A DNA stretch of 64,000 nucleotides from CALKJU01 sp046349355 (GTDB lineage Bacteria; Pseudomonadota; Alphaproteobacteria; Geminicoccales; Geminicoccaceae): NCBI GenBank assembly GCA_046349355.1, contig JAXMCM010000028.1, positions 69,408-133,407 on the forward strand. The letters are read 5' to 3'. Positions 57,326 to 64,000 of this stretch are shown here, one piece after another. The notes under the pieces were generated by a model. The model did not search any database, was not told the origin of the DNA, and saw only the letters and a program-made list of their open reading frames with translations. Position 1 is the stretch's first letter; the number at the start of each line of letters is the position of its first letter. A program made the translations under genes and the position numbers.

Positions 57326-57413
57326 CCTCCGGGGCGAAGGGGCTCCCGACTAGCAGTTGTGGCAGCGTTGCGGCGCGGTGTGAAGCCGTCGCGTGTGGAA
57401 TTCTTGGGGAACG
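57326..57413 (-). promoter_or_regulatory. Conserved 88-bp leader element, copy 1
   Basis: Aligns without gaps to 60855-60942 with 82 of 88 bases identical. It lies 29-116 bases before the start of the 57297 RTX gene, the same relation as in copy 2. The coding sequence just after the start codons diverges far more, and reading frames through the element differ between copies, so it is conserved as DNA or RNA, not protein. It may be a promoter, a 5' untranslated RNA or both. Confidence 0.8.
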
Positions 57414-57416
57414 CCG

Positions 57417-57532
57417 GTGGAATTTCCACAGCCTGCGGTTGCAGGTTGTGGAGCCGTGTTTTCAAGGATTTCAATCGGTAGGCCCGTTTTCTGGAAGGGC
57501 TCGCAATTTCCACAGCCCCGGGTTGTGGAAAT
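57417..57532 (-). promoter_or_regulatory. GTGGAAAT-type inverted repeats upstream of the RTX gene, copy 1
   Basis: GTGGAA-T-TTCCAC (57417-57429) is a perfect palindrome 120 bases before the start. Further out, ATTTCCAC (57506-57513), an 11-base spacer and GTGGAAAT (57525-57532) form a second inverted repeat; the arms extend to ten bases here. The same two sites with the same spacing lie before the 60.8-kb gene. They look like two binding sites for one dimeric regulator. Confidence 0.75.
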
Positions 57533-57588
57533 TCGCCGGCGGCCCGGGCGGAATCCGGGCGGCGGCGGGGTCGGATGCGCCGTCGCGG

Positions 57589-58743
57589 TCAGGCGGCGGC
57601 GACGGGGCGGGCCAGCAGGCGCAGGACGACGGCGAGGGCGCCGAGCACGGCGACGGCGCTGGCGAGGAACACCGCACCGAGGCCGGCATGGCTGCCGACC
57701 AGACCCAGCAGCGGGCCGCCCAGGCCCATGGCGACGTCGAGGAAGGCGGTATAGATGCCGGTGACCACGCCGCGGCTCTCGGGCGGCGTGCGCAGCACCG
57801 CCTCGCGGCCGAGGCCGGGATAGACCAGGGCGTAGCCGACGCCGGTCAGGGCGGCGCCGAGGCCGGCCATTGCCGGGCCGGTGGCGAGGCCCATCAGCGC
57901 CAGCCCGGCCGCCTCGACCAGCAGCGTCACCAGGGCGACCCGCGCCCCGCCCAGCCGGTCCGGCAGGTGGCCGAACAGGATGCGGGCGCCGATCAGCCCG
58001 GCGGCGTAGGCGGTGAACGGCAGCCAGACCGGGCTCCAGCCGCGCCCGGCGTAGAGCAGCGAGCCGAAGGCGAGGATGGCGCCGAAGCCGACGCTGGCCA
58101 GCGCGCAGCCGGTGCCGGGCAGCCAGACCAGCCGGGCGAGGCGGAGCACCTCGGGCCGCGCGCCGCTGCCGGCCGGCGGCGGTGCCGGCAGGCGCAGCAC
58201 CGCGGGCAGGGCCGCCAGCGGCACCACCAGCGTGGCCACGGCCACGGCCATGAACCCGCCATGGTCGTAAAGGACGGTGCCGAGCGGCGCGCCCAGCGCC
58301 ATGGCGGCGAACATCGCCATGCCGACCCAGGCGATGACCCGGCCGGACTGGTCGCCGCCGAGCAGCCCGAAGCCCCAGCTGATGCCGCTGGTGATGACGA
58401 AGCTCTCGGCCGCCCCGAGCAGCAGCCGGGCGACGACCAGCACCGCCACCGCCACCGCCGGGGCGGCGCCGGGGGCCAGCGACAGCAGGTAGCAGAGGCC
58501 GCCGCCGGCGGCGAAGAGGAGGCCCAGGACGATGCCGCGCCGGGCGCCGCGGCGGTCGGCATGGCTGCCGGCCCAGATCCGCGAGACGACGGCGGCGGCG
58601 AACTGGCTGCCGGCGACCAGCCCGACGGTGAAGGGGCCGAAGCCGAGGCCGTCATGGACGTGCAGCGGCAGCACCGGCAGGCCCAGGCCGATGACCAGGA
58701 AGGCCAGCAGCACCAGCGCCATCACCGGCAGCAGGGCGAGCAT
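57589..58743 (-). CDS. MFS transporter (YfcJ/YhhS-like)
   Basis: 384 residues with 12 hydrophobic segments. VVSRIWAGSHADRRGARRG is the MFS loop 2-3 motif, and ILFGHLPDRLGGARV its C-half counterpart. PLHVHDGLGFGPFTVGLVAG fits the YfcJ-like group. It exports or imports a small molecule with protons. It lies between two RTX genes on the same strand, but no feature links it to them, and its start precedes the shared leader's gene by a separate gap. Confidence 0.9.
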   Translation of the reverse strand: MLALLPVMALVLLAFLVIGLGLPVLPLHVHDGLGFGPFTVGLVAGSQFAAAVVSRIWAGSHADRRGARRGIVLGLLFAAGGGLCYLLSLAPGAAPAVAVAVLVVARLLLGAAESFVITSGISWGFGLLGGDQSGRVIAWVGMAMFAAMALGAPLGTVLYDHGGFMAVAVATLVVPLAALPAVLRLPAPPPAGSGARPEVLRLARLVWLPGTGCALASVGFGAILAFGSLLYAGRGWSPVWLPFTAYAAGLIGARILFGHLPDRLGGARVALVTLLVEAAGLALMGLATGPAMAGLGAALTGVGYALVYPGLGREAVLRTPPESRGVVTGIYTAFLDVAMGLGGPLLGLVGSHAGLGAVFLASAVAVLGALAVVLRLLARPVAAA

Positions 58744-58860
58744 CGCGGGCGGCGGGCTCCGGCTCGCCCGGCAGGGTCGGTCGCGGCCGGGCGCCCCGCG
58801 TCACGGGGTCGGGCCCAGTCTGCGGCGCCGCGGCGCCGCCCGCCAGCCCGCCGCCGGCGC

Positions 58861-60828
58861 TCAGGCGACCCAGTCGGGATCGGCGACGATGGGCAGCTTC
58901 GGGCCCAGCCAGGGCAGGCCGTCGGGGGTCAGGCCGCCGGTGCCGTCGCCGTCGACGTCGCCGAGGGAGACGCTCGAGGAGTTGGGAATGTCGCCGGGCA
59001 GGACGATGACGTCGTCCTCGTCGCCGAAGGTCCCCTCGGTGCCGCCCTGCTTGCCGCCCTGGTTCAGCAGGAGCTGGTTGGGCTGCGGCTCCTCGCCGAT
59101 GATGATCGACACCGTGGAGTTCAGGACGACGATGTCGAGGTCGCCGTCGGCGTCGACGTCGCCGAGCGCGAGGTCGAGGGTCTGGAAGGCACCGCCGGGC
59201 AGGACGACGACGTCGTTCTCGTCGCCGAAGGTGCCGGCGACGCCGTTCTGCGCGCCGCCCTGGTTAATCAGCAGCAGGTTCACCTGGTTGCTGGTGCCGA
59301 GCACCGCGTCGAGGTCGCCGTCGCCGTCGAGGTCGCCCAGCGCCACCGCCTCGACGTAGCGGCCGAGCTCCGGCACGTCGCGATCGGGCAGGTCCGGGCC
59401 GGCGAGGAACTGGCCCTCGACGCCGTTCTGCCCGCCGCCCTGGTTGATCAGGGTGTAGGACGGCTCGGCGTAGACGCCGACCAGGGCGTCGAGGTCGCCG
59501 TCATTGTCGAGGTCGCCCAGCGCCACGTCCGAGCTGGTGTGGTCGCCGCCGGGGGCGGTGAGCGCCGAGAAGTTCGGCTCGGTCCCGCCCGGCAGCACGC
59601 CGTTGTTGACGAGGATCACGTCCTCGCCGTCGAGGTTGCCGAGGATGCCGTCGAGGTCGCCGTCGCGGTCGAGGTCGCCCAGCGCCACGGCCCCGATGTC
59701 CCGGTCGCCGCCGGGTATCTCCGGGCCGAGCTGGAAGCTGCCCCTGGTGCCGGCCTGCAGGCCGCCCTGGTTGAGCAGGATCCGGCTGGTGCCGCCGTCG
59801 ACGCCGACCAGCAGGTCGAGGTCGCCGTCGCTGTCGAGGTCGCCCAGCGCGATGTCGAGGATCAGCTGGTCGCCGGTGGCGACGGTCGGCAGGGCGACGG
59901 CGTCCTCCTTCTCGCCGAAATCGCCCTCGGTGCCGCCCTGGGCGCCGCCGCGGTTGATCAGCAGCACCTCGCCGTCGCGCATGAACGCGTCGAGGTCGCC
60001 GTCGCCATCGACATCGCCCAGCGCCGTGGCGCCGCCGAGGTCGATCTCCTGCGGCATCGAGGCCGTGTCGACGCCGAACGTGCCCTCGCTGCCGGCCTGG
60101 GCGTTGCCCTGGTTGATGAGCAGCTTGTTGTCGTCGAAGCTGACGCCGAACAGCAGGTCGAGATCGAGCGACGGTGGTGGTGGAGGAGGAGGGGGCGGAG
60201 GCGGCGGTGGTGGTGGCGGCGGGGGCGGTGGCGGCGGAGGAGGCGGCGGTGGCGGGGCCAGCTCGACAGTCTGGTCGGCAAAGCGCAGCCGCTCGATCCC
60301 GTCGAGCCGGTCGATGCCCTCGTAGCCGTCGCGCAGGCGGATGTCGGCGACCGTCACCGTGCCGTCGCCGTTCTCGGTGATCCGGTAGCCGGCGGCACGG
60401 CCGAGGTACCAGGCGGTGTCGGTGCCGCCCCCGCCGGTCAGGCTGTCGTTGCCGCCGTCGCCGCGCAGGACGTCGTCGCCGCTGCCGCCGTCGAGCCGGT
60501 CGTTGCCGGCATCGCCGCGCAGGCTGTCGGCGTCGTTGCCGCCGGCGAGGCGGTCGCCGCCGGCGTTGCCGCGCAGCCGATCGGCACCATCGTCGCCGGT
60601 CAGGCTGTCGCTGCCATCGCCGCCCTCGAGGTTGTCGTCGCCGGCATCGCCGAACAGCAGGTCGCTGCCGCTGCCGCCATTGACGTAGTCGTTGCCGTCG
60701 CCGCCCCAGGCGCTGTCGCGGCCGGCAAGGGCGAGCAGCACGTCGTTGCCGTTGCCGCCGAGCAGCGTGTCGTCGCCGAGGCTGCCGCTGCGCCGGTCGT
60801 TGCCCGGGGTACCGGTGATGATCGCCAT
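58861..60828 (-). CDS. Secreted RTX / FG-GAP beta-propeller protein with 28-proline linker
   Basis: 655 residues, start MAIITGTPGND. Residues ~9-140 are RTX nonapeptides (GGNGNDVLLA, GGDGSDSLTGD, GGGGTDTAW); then the linker DGTVTVADIRLRDGYEGIDRLDGIERLRFADQTVEL. Residues 192-219 are 28 consecutive prolines using mixed codons. Residues ~220-655 hold seven ALGDxDxDGDLD-type FG-GAP calcium motifs, enough for a seven-bladed propeller, the last one degenerate and leading to the C-terminal tail (GGLTPDGLP ... LPIVADPDWVA). No signal peptide; type I export is inferred. Probably adhesive or cell-surface; target unknown. Confidence 0.88.
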   Translation of the reverse strand: MAIITGTPGNDRRSGSLGDDTLLGGNGNDVLLALAGRDSAWGGDGNDYVNGGSGSDLLFGDAGDDNLEGGDGSDSLTGDDGADRLRGNAGGDRLAGGNDADSLRGDAGNDRLDGGSGDDVLRGDGGNDSLTGGGGTDTAWYLGRAAGYRITENGDGTVTVADIRLRDGYEGIDRLDGIERLRFADQTVELAPPPPPPPPPPPPPPPPPPPPPPPPPPPPSLDLDLLFGVSFDDNKLLINQGNAQAGSEGTFGVDTASMPQEIDLGGATALGDVDGDGDLDAFMRDGEVLLINRGGAQGGTEGDFGEKEDAVALPTVATGDQLILDIALGDLDSDGDLDLLVGVDGGTSRILLNQGGLQAGTRGSFQLGPEIPGGDRDIGAVALGDLDRDGDLDGILGNLDGEDVILVNNGVLPGGTEPNFSALTAPGGDHTSSDVALGDLDNDGDLDALVGVYAEPSYTLINQGGGQNGVEGQFLAGPDLPDRDVPELGRYVEAVALGDLDGDGDLDAVLGTSNQVNLLLINQGGAQNGVAGTFGDENDVVVLPGGAFQTLDLALGDVDADGDLDIVVLNSTVSIIIGEEPQPNQLLLNQGGKQGGTEGTFGDEDDVIVLPGDIPNSSSVSLGDVDGDGTGGLTPDGLPWLGPKLPIVADPDWVA

Positions 60829-60854
60829 GAACCCTCGCCTGCTCGGCCGACCCG

Positions 60855-60942
60855 CCTCCGGAGCGAAGGGGGTCCCGACTACCAGTTGTGGCAGGGTCGC
60901 GGCGCGGTGTGAAGCCGTCGCGTGTGGAAATCTTGGGGAACG
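60855..60942 (-). promoter_or_regulatory. Conserved 88-bp leader element, copy 2
   Basis: Counterpart of 57326-57413, with six substitutions and no gaps over 88 bases. It lies 27-114 bases before the start at 60828. It includes the stretch GAAGCCGTCGCGTGTGGAA, whose end is another GTGGAA half-site. The matching distance to the start in both copies supports a function in expression of these RTX genes. Confidence 0.8.
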
Positions 60943-60944
60943 AA

Positions 60945-61060
60945 GTGGAATTTCCACAGCCTGGAGTTGTGGGCCTAGAGAGCATGTTTCCAACGACTAC
61001 AGCAAGTTAGAGTGCCTTCTAGAATCGGTGGCAATTTCCACAACCTTGGATCGTGGAAAT
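60945..61060 (-). promoter_or_regulatory. GTGGAAAT-type inverted repeats upstream of the RTX gene, copy 2
   Basis: GTGGAA-T-TTCCAC at 60945-60957 (117 bases before the start) and ATTTCCAC-N11-GTGGAAAT at 61034-61060 (206 before). Spacer length and order equal copy 1, although the ~70 bases between the two sites have diverged. Conservation of the sites over a changed background is what a real operator pair would show. Confidence 0.75.
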
Positions 61061-61202
61061 ACACGAAGTCTCATGTGAGGGCGTGGGTATCGAGCGCATG
61101 GTGGCACGGGCCGCTCGGCGGCAGCGGGAATGAACGGGATACCCTAGCGTCCTTGGGTATGCGGCCCGCCGGTGGGCCGCCACAACCTCGGGAGCCCCGA
61201 CC

Positions 61203-61421
61203 ATGAAGACCCTGACAGCCTGCCTCGCCGCGGCCGTGCTCGCCCTGCCGCTCGTCGCCTCGGCCGGCACCATCCCGGCCGGCACCAAGTCCGGCGGCAA
61301 GGCCGCGGTCACCGGCAGCACCTCGGCCGGCGGCGGTGCGGTGTCGACGACGGTGACCACGCCGGGCGGCACCACGACGGTGACCAAGTCCGCCGGCAGC
61401 AAGGCCACGGTCACGCGCTGA
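61203..61421 (+). CDS. Small secreted Gly/Thr-rich hypothetical protein
   Basis: 72 residues, GGGAG site 9-13 bases before the ATG. Signal peptide MKTLTACLAAAVLALPLVASA, cleaved after ASA-21, leaving a 51-residue mature peptide, basic and rich in Gly, Ser, Thr and Lys (GTKSGGKAAVTGSTSAGGG ... TTPGGTTTVTKSAGSKATVTR). No cysteines, no known domain. It is divergent from the RTX/FG-GAP gene and shares its intergenic region; a link is possible but unproven. A very strong hairpin follows. Confidence 0.75.
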   Translation: MKTLTACLAAAVLALPLVASAGTIPAGTKSGGKAAVTGSTSAGGGAVSTTVTTPGGTTTVTKSAGSKATVTR

Positions 61422-61429
61422 CCGTAGCT

Positions 61430-61470
61430 GGCCGCCCGGGGCGCCGCCCGTTACGGCGCCCCGGGCGGCC
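61430..61470. terminator. Perfect 17-bp GC hairpin after the small secreted-protein gene
   Basis: Arms at 61430-61446 and 61454-61470 are perfectly complementary over 17 bp with a seven-base loop CCCGTTA; nearly all pairs are G-C. It begins eight bases after the stop codon. No T-run follows, so it is a pause or 3'-end stabiliser rather than a canonical intrinsic terminator. Confidence 0.65.
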
Positions 61471-61658
61471 GCGCGGCAGGCCGCGGGCCGGGCGCTGTGC
61501 CGAACGTCACAGATTCGGCCGGTTTCCCGCCGGTTGTGCTTCGTCAAGGCGCTTGTCAGCGGCGGCCAGCGTGACATGTTCGCCCCAGGGGGATGTCCCT
61601 GGGCGGTATGTTCGCCCCGGGCGTTCGAGCGACCGGGCCAGGGGGACGACGGCGTCGC

Positions 61659-62693
61659 ATGCCGCGCGAGATCGACCGCAAGTTGAGCCTCACCGCCGCG
61701 GCCATCGGCGCGTTCAGCCGCAAGGACCTCGCCAGCGCCTTCCACGCCGTCAACCCGGCCACCGGCTTCGACATCGGCCGCGCCCACAAGTGGCTGCAGG
61801 GCCGGGCGGTGCCGCGCAGCGGCGACATCTACGCCGACTGGGTGGCGGTGCTCGGGCTCGACCGGACGGCCGACTGGCTGGCCGAGTGCTCGGCCGACGA
61901 GCTGCTGCAGCTGCTCTGCCGGCGGCCCGACCTCGACGGCGACACCCTGGTCCGCCGCGCCCAGGCCTTCGTCCGCAGCGCCCCGGCGATCGTCGCCAGC
62001 GAGGAGCCGGCGCCGGCAGCACGGCCGGCCGCCTCCGGCCTGCCCGACCTCGGCGGGGTCTATGCCTGCTACTCGCACGCCTGGTCGCGCTACTTCCAGG
62101 GCCGGCTGATCCGCGGCGAGCTCCTGGTGACGGCCGAGCCGGGCTGCGTCCGGCCGCTGGCGCAGTACGGCGAGGTGCTGCCGACCGGGCGCTGCGTGCT
62201 CGACGGCGAGCTGCGCATCGGCGACCGGCACGTCCAGCTCGAGGTCGGCGGCGACCAGGGCATGCGCCTGCAGTTCTCGCTGTACCGGCCGTCGCCCCCG
62301 GCCAGCCTGCTGGCCGGGCTGATGATGGGCGCGCCGCTGCTCAGCCCCGATCCCGAGCCGACGGTGACACGGATCGTCATGATCCGCCTGCCCGGACCCT
62401 CGGCACGGCTGCGCACCGCCGAGGCCTACCTGCCGGAGGGGGTGCCGCTCGCCGCCGACCTCGCCGCGCTGGGGCTGGAGGTCAGCGATCCGGCCGCCAC
62501 CGAGAGCCTGCTCGGCGACCTGCTCGGGCGCCGGCCGGGGCAGGGGGCCCTGGACCGGATGCCGGTCGGGCCCTACCGCGAGCTGCTGGCCCGGCTCGAC
62601 CCGCGCTGGCTGGGCGGCAGCGCCCCGCCGCCGGCGCCACGCCCGCTGCGCGTCGTCCGCGGCGCCGGGCGCAGCGCCGACGGGGAGGGCTAG
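61659..62693 (+). CDS. Uncharacterised protein with N-terminal helix-turn-helix-like region
   Basis: 344 residues from ATG 61659 (MPREIDRKLSLTAAAIGAFS); the frame is open to 61593 but the added residues look non-coding. The first ~90 residues resemble an XRE-like helical DNA-binding region (SRKDLASAFHAVNPATGFDIGRAHKWLQGRAVP). The rest is a presumed ligand or sensor domain (VYACYSHAWSRYFQGRLIRGELLVT...). No signal peptide or membrane helix. It sits between two RTX genes on the opposite strand and could be a local regulator; that is inference. Confidence 0.65.
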   Translation: MPREIDRKLSLTAAAIGAFSRKDLASAFHAVNPATGFDIGRAHKWLQGRAVPRSGDIYADWVAVLGLDRTADWLAECSADELLQLLCRRPDLDGDTLVRRAQAFVRSAPAIVASEEPAPAARPAASGLPDLGGVYACYSHAWSRYFQGRLIRGELLVTAEPGCVRPLAQYGEVLPTGRCVLDGELRIGDRHVQLEVGGDQGMRLQFSLYRPSPPASLLAGLMMGAPLLSPDPEPTVTRIVMIRLPGPSARLRTAEAYLPEGVPLAADLAALGLEVSDPAATESLLGDLLGRRPGQGALDRMPVGPYRELLARLDPRWLGGSAPPPAPRPLRVVRGAGRSADGEG

Positions 62694-62754
62694 GGACCGG
62701 TGCCTTGACGGGCCTGCCGGCGGTCCGGCGGAGCCGGCAACGACAGGCGTCGGG

Positions 62755-64000
62755 TCAGGCGATCCAGCCGGGATCGGCGGCGTAGGGCAGGCCGGCGCCG
62801 ACGACCGGCAGGCCGGCGGGGGTGAGGCCGCCCCAGCCGTCGCCGTCGAGGTCGCCGAGGGCGACGCCCCAGCTGGCCTCGCCGATGTCGAGGTCGGAGC
62901 CGGCGGCGAAGCCGCCGCTGCCGTCGTTCAGGCGAATGCTGACGAACCCGTTGCTGTCGCTCCCGGCGACGAGGTCGAGGTCGCCATCGCCGTCGAGGTC
63001 GCCCAGCGCCAGCGTCTTCGCGACCCCGGCGATCGTGACGTCGGGCCCGGCGGCGACGAAGCGGCCGTCGCCCTGGCCGAGCAGCACCGCGACGTAGCCG
63101 GCGCCACCGGCGACGAGGTCGAGGCGGCCGTCGCCGTCGAGGTCGCCCAGGGCCAGGCAGAAGCTCGAGCCGGCGAGCGGGATCTCGGCACCATCGGCCG
63201 CAACGAAGCCGCCCAGGCCGTCGCCGAGGCGCACGCTGAGCGAGCCGGAGCCGTTGGCGGAGACGAGGTCGAGGTTGCCGTCACGGTCGAGGTCGCCCAG
63301 CGCCACGGCATGGGGGCCGTCGCCGACCCCGACCTCGGCCGCCGCGGTGAAGCTGCCGTCGCCGTCGCCGAGGAACACGCTGATGGTCGACGGATCCTCG
63401 CCGTTGTCGTTGGCGGTCAGCAGGTCGAGCGTGCCGTCGCCGTCGACGTCGCCCAGCGCGATCCCGCGCGTCTTGCCTGGCGCCGTCGTGCCGGGTTCCG
63501 CCACCGCCGTGAAGCCGCCGGCGCCGTCGCCGAGGTTGACCCTGATGCTGTCGGGCCCGTAGGCGGCGGTGACGAGGTCGAGGTCACCGTCGCCGTCGAG
63601 ATCGCCCAGCGCCAGCGCCCGGCCGCGCGCGCCGTCGACCGCCGTGGCGGCGGCGAAGCTGCCGTCGCCGTTGCCGAGGCAGACGCTGGCGACGGTGTCG
63701 TTGTTGTTGATCGCGACGAGGTCGAGGTCGCCGTCGCCGTCGAGGTCGCCGAGGGCCGCGCCGAACGGGCGGTCGCCGACGGTGACCTCGGGCTCGGCGG
63801 CCGGGACGAAGCCGCCGTCGCCGTCGCCGATCAGGACCGACACCGCCGACTGGCTGAGCTGCGCGACGACGAGGTCGAGGCCCAGCGCCAGCAGGTTCAC
63901 GCTCGTGTCGGCGAAGCGCAGGCTCTCCACCGCCTGGACCCGGTCGGTGCCGTCGTCGCCGTCGCCGGCCGCCGTATCGCGGACCGTGACGCTGCCGTCG
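62755..64000 (-). CDS. RTX/FG-GAP repeat protein, N-terminus outside window
   Basis: 415 residues visible and the frame is still open at base 64000. The first visible residues DGSVTVRDTAAGDGDDGTDRVQAVESLRFADTSVNL match the linker that follows the RTX repeats in the 60.8-kb protein, so an RTX region probably lies beyond the edge. Then seven ALGDxDxDGxLD FG-GAP motifs, the last degenerate, and the tail GGLTPAGLP ... LPYAADPGWIA shared with the paralogue. The polyproline stretch is absent: the propeller follows the linker directly. Calcium-binding, type I-secreted surface protein by inference. Confidence 0.86.
   Translation of the reverse strand, partial: DGSVTVRDTAAGDGDDGTDRVQAVESLRFADTSVNLLALGLDLVVAQLSQSAVSVLIGDGDGGFVPAAEPEVTVGDRPFGAALGDLDGDGDLDLVAINNNDTVASVCLGNGDGSFAAATAVDGARGRALALGDLDGDGDLDLVTAAYGPDSIRVNLGDGAGGFTAVAEPGTTAPGKTRGIALGDVDGDGTLDLLTANDNGEDPSTISVFLGDGDGSFTAAAEVGVGDGPHAVALGDLDRDGNLDLVSANGSGSLSVRLGDGLGGFVAADGAEIPLAGSSFCLALGDLDGDGRLDLVAGGAGYVAVLLGQGDGRFVAAGPDVTIAGVAKTLALGDLDGDGDLDLVAGSDSNGFVSIRLNDGSGGFAAGSDLDIGEASWGVALGDLDGDGWGGLTPAGLPVVGAGLPYAADPGWIA

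Larger units (their letters stand above)
60829..61202. other. 374-bp intergenic region between divergent RTX and small secreted-protein genes
   Basis: No gene is seen. It holds the second copy of the 88-bp leader (60855-60942) and two inverted repeats towards the RTX gene. From about 60970 to 61080 the sequence is close to 50% GC, unlike the surroundings. On the plus side a GGGAG ribosome site precedes the secreted protein at 61203. Both promoters must lie here. Confidence 0.8.

Noticed and set aside
57298..57513. Upstream extension of the RTX gene to an ATG at 57513
   Set aside because: The paralogue at 60.8 kb has homologous DNA here but in another frame, and both proteins share the start MAIITGT; the extension is non-coding leader.
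60172..60255. Polyproline tract as an assembly or slippage artefact
   Set aside because: Third codon positions vary throughout (all four bases), so the tract is not a simple short repeat and the frame continues correctly on both sides.
56974..60912. A 1312-codon open frame on plus across the RTX and MFS genes
   Set aside because: Low-complexity Val/Ala/Glu/Gln/Arg text produced by the complement of RTX and FG-GAP repeats. The minus-strand proteins have clear family motifs.
62830..63760. CRISPR-like regularly spaced repeats
   Set aside because: The repeated units encode the FG-GAP motif in one continuous frame and their spacers are coding. No leader or cas gene.

Overview
The window is very GC-rich (about 70%), densely packed, and free of insertion sequences, phage genes and CRISPR arrays. 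It looks like the chromosome of an alphaproteobacterium, most likely in or near the Rhodospirillales. The reasons are the gene order ctpA / divergent polysaccharide deacetylase / rppH, the DUF1192-Nudix pair, short ATGA/GTGA/TGATG overlaps inside operons, and frequent GTG/TTG starts. The genus cannot be fixed from the sequence alone.

Layout. 1-5.3 kb: end of an aldo/keto reductase, an Rrf2 regulator with a cysteine cluster, and a complete sulfate/thiosulfate ABC importer (sbp-cysT-cysW-cysA). 5.2-10.6 kb (minus): an Fpg-type DNA glycosylase, an RND efflux pump with its adaptor, and tRNA-Pro(TGG). 10.7-16 kb: an EamA exporter, a class IV aminotransferase, a heme-dependent oxidative N-demethylase-like protein, GNAT, Nudix, DUF1192, xanthine phosphoribosyltransferase and a GST. 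16-21.6 kb: a complete type I secretion system, with HlyD-type adaptor and ABC exporter on minus and a TolC-type channel divergent on plus. 21.8-25.5 kb: ctpA, deacetylase, rppH, and a convergent GST with a long proline-rich tail. 25.6-31.5 kb: a YtfQRT/YjfF-type sugar importer divergent from a LacI regulator, with a near-perfect 18-bp operator between them. 31.5-33 kb: PPK2 and a small secreted protein. 33-38.4 kb: an NMT1/THI5-like ABC importer in an operon with a cytosine-deaminase-like hydrolase and an FAD oxidase.

38.6-50.3 kb is a surface-sugar region. It holds a CDP-glucose-forming enzyme, an epimerase and two C-methyltransferase-like proteins on plus, then a GT2 glycosyltransferase. 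After a transglutaminase, a class II photolyase and a lipid kinase come rfbA, a second epimerase and rfbC on minus. 50.4-55.8 kb: an S9 peptidase, an 'amino acid synthesis' protein, a second class IV aminotransferase, a DapA-like aldolase/lyase and an orphan protein.

55.9-64 kb is the most unusual part: three RTX-type genes on minus, one of them broken by a 1-base frameshift, with an MFS transporter, a small secreted protein and an orphan HTH-like protein between them. Two of the three pair RTX calcium-binding repeats with a seven-motif FG-GAP propeller and share a C-terminal tail. Two share a strongly conserved non-coding leader containing GTGGAAAT-type inverted repeats at matched distances from the start. 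The type I secretion system 35 kb away is the obvious candidate exporter. This RTX/FG-GAP family with its shared leader is the best candidate here for an undescribed, co-regulated secreted-protein system.
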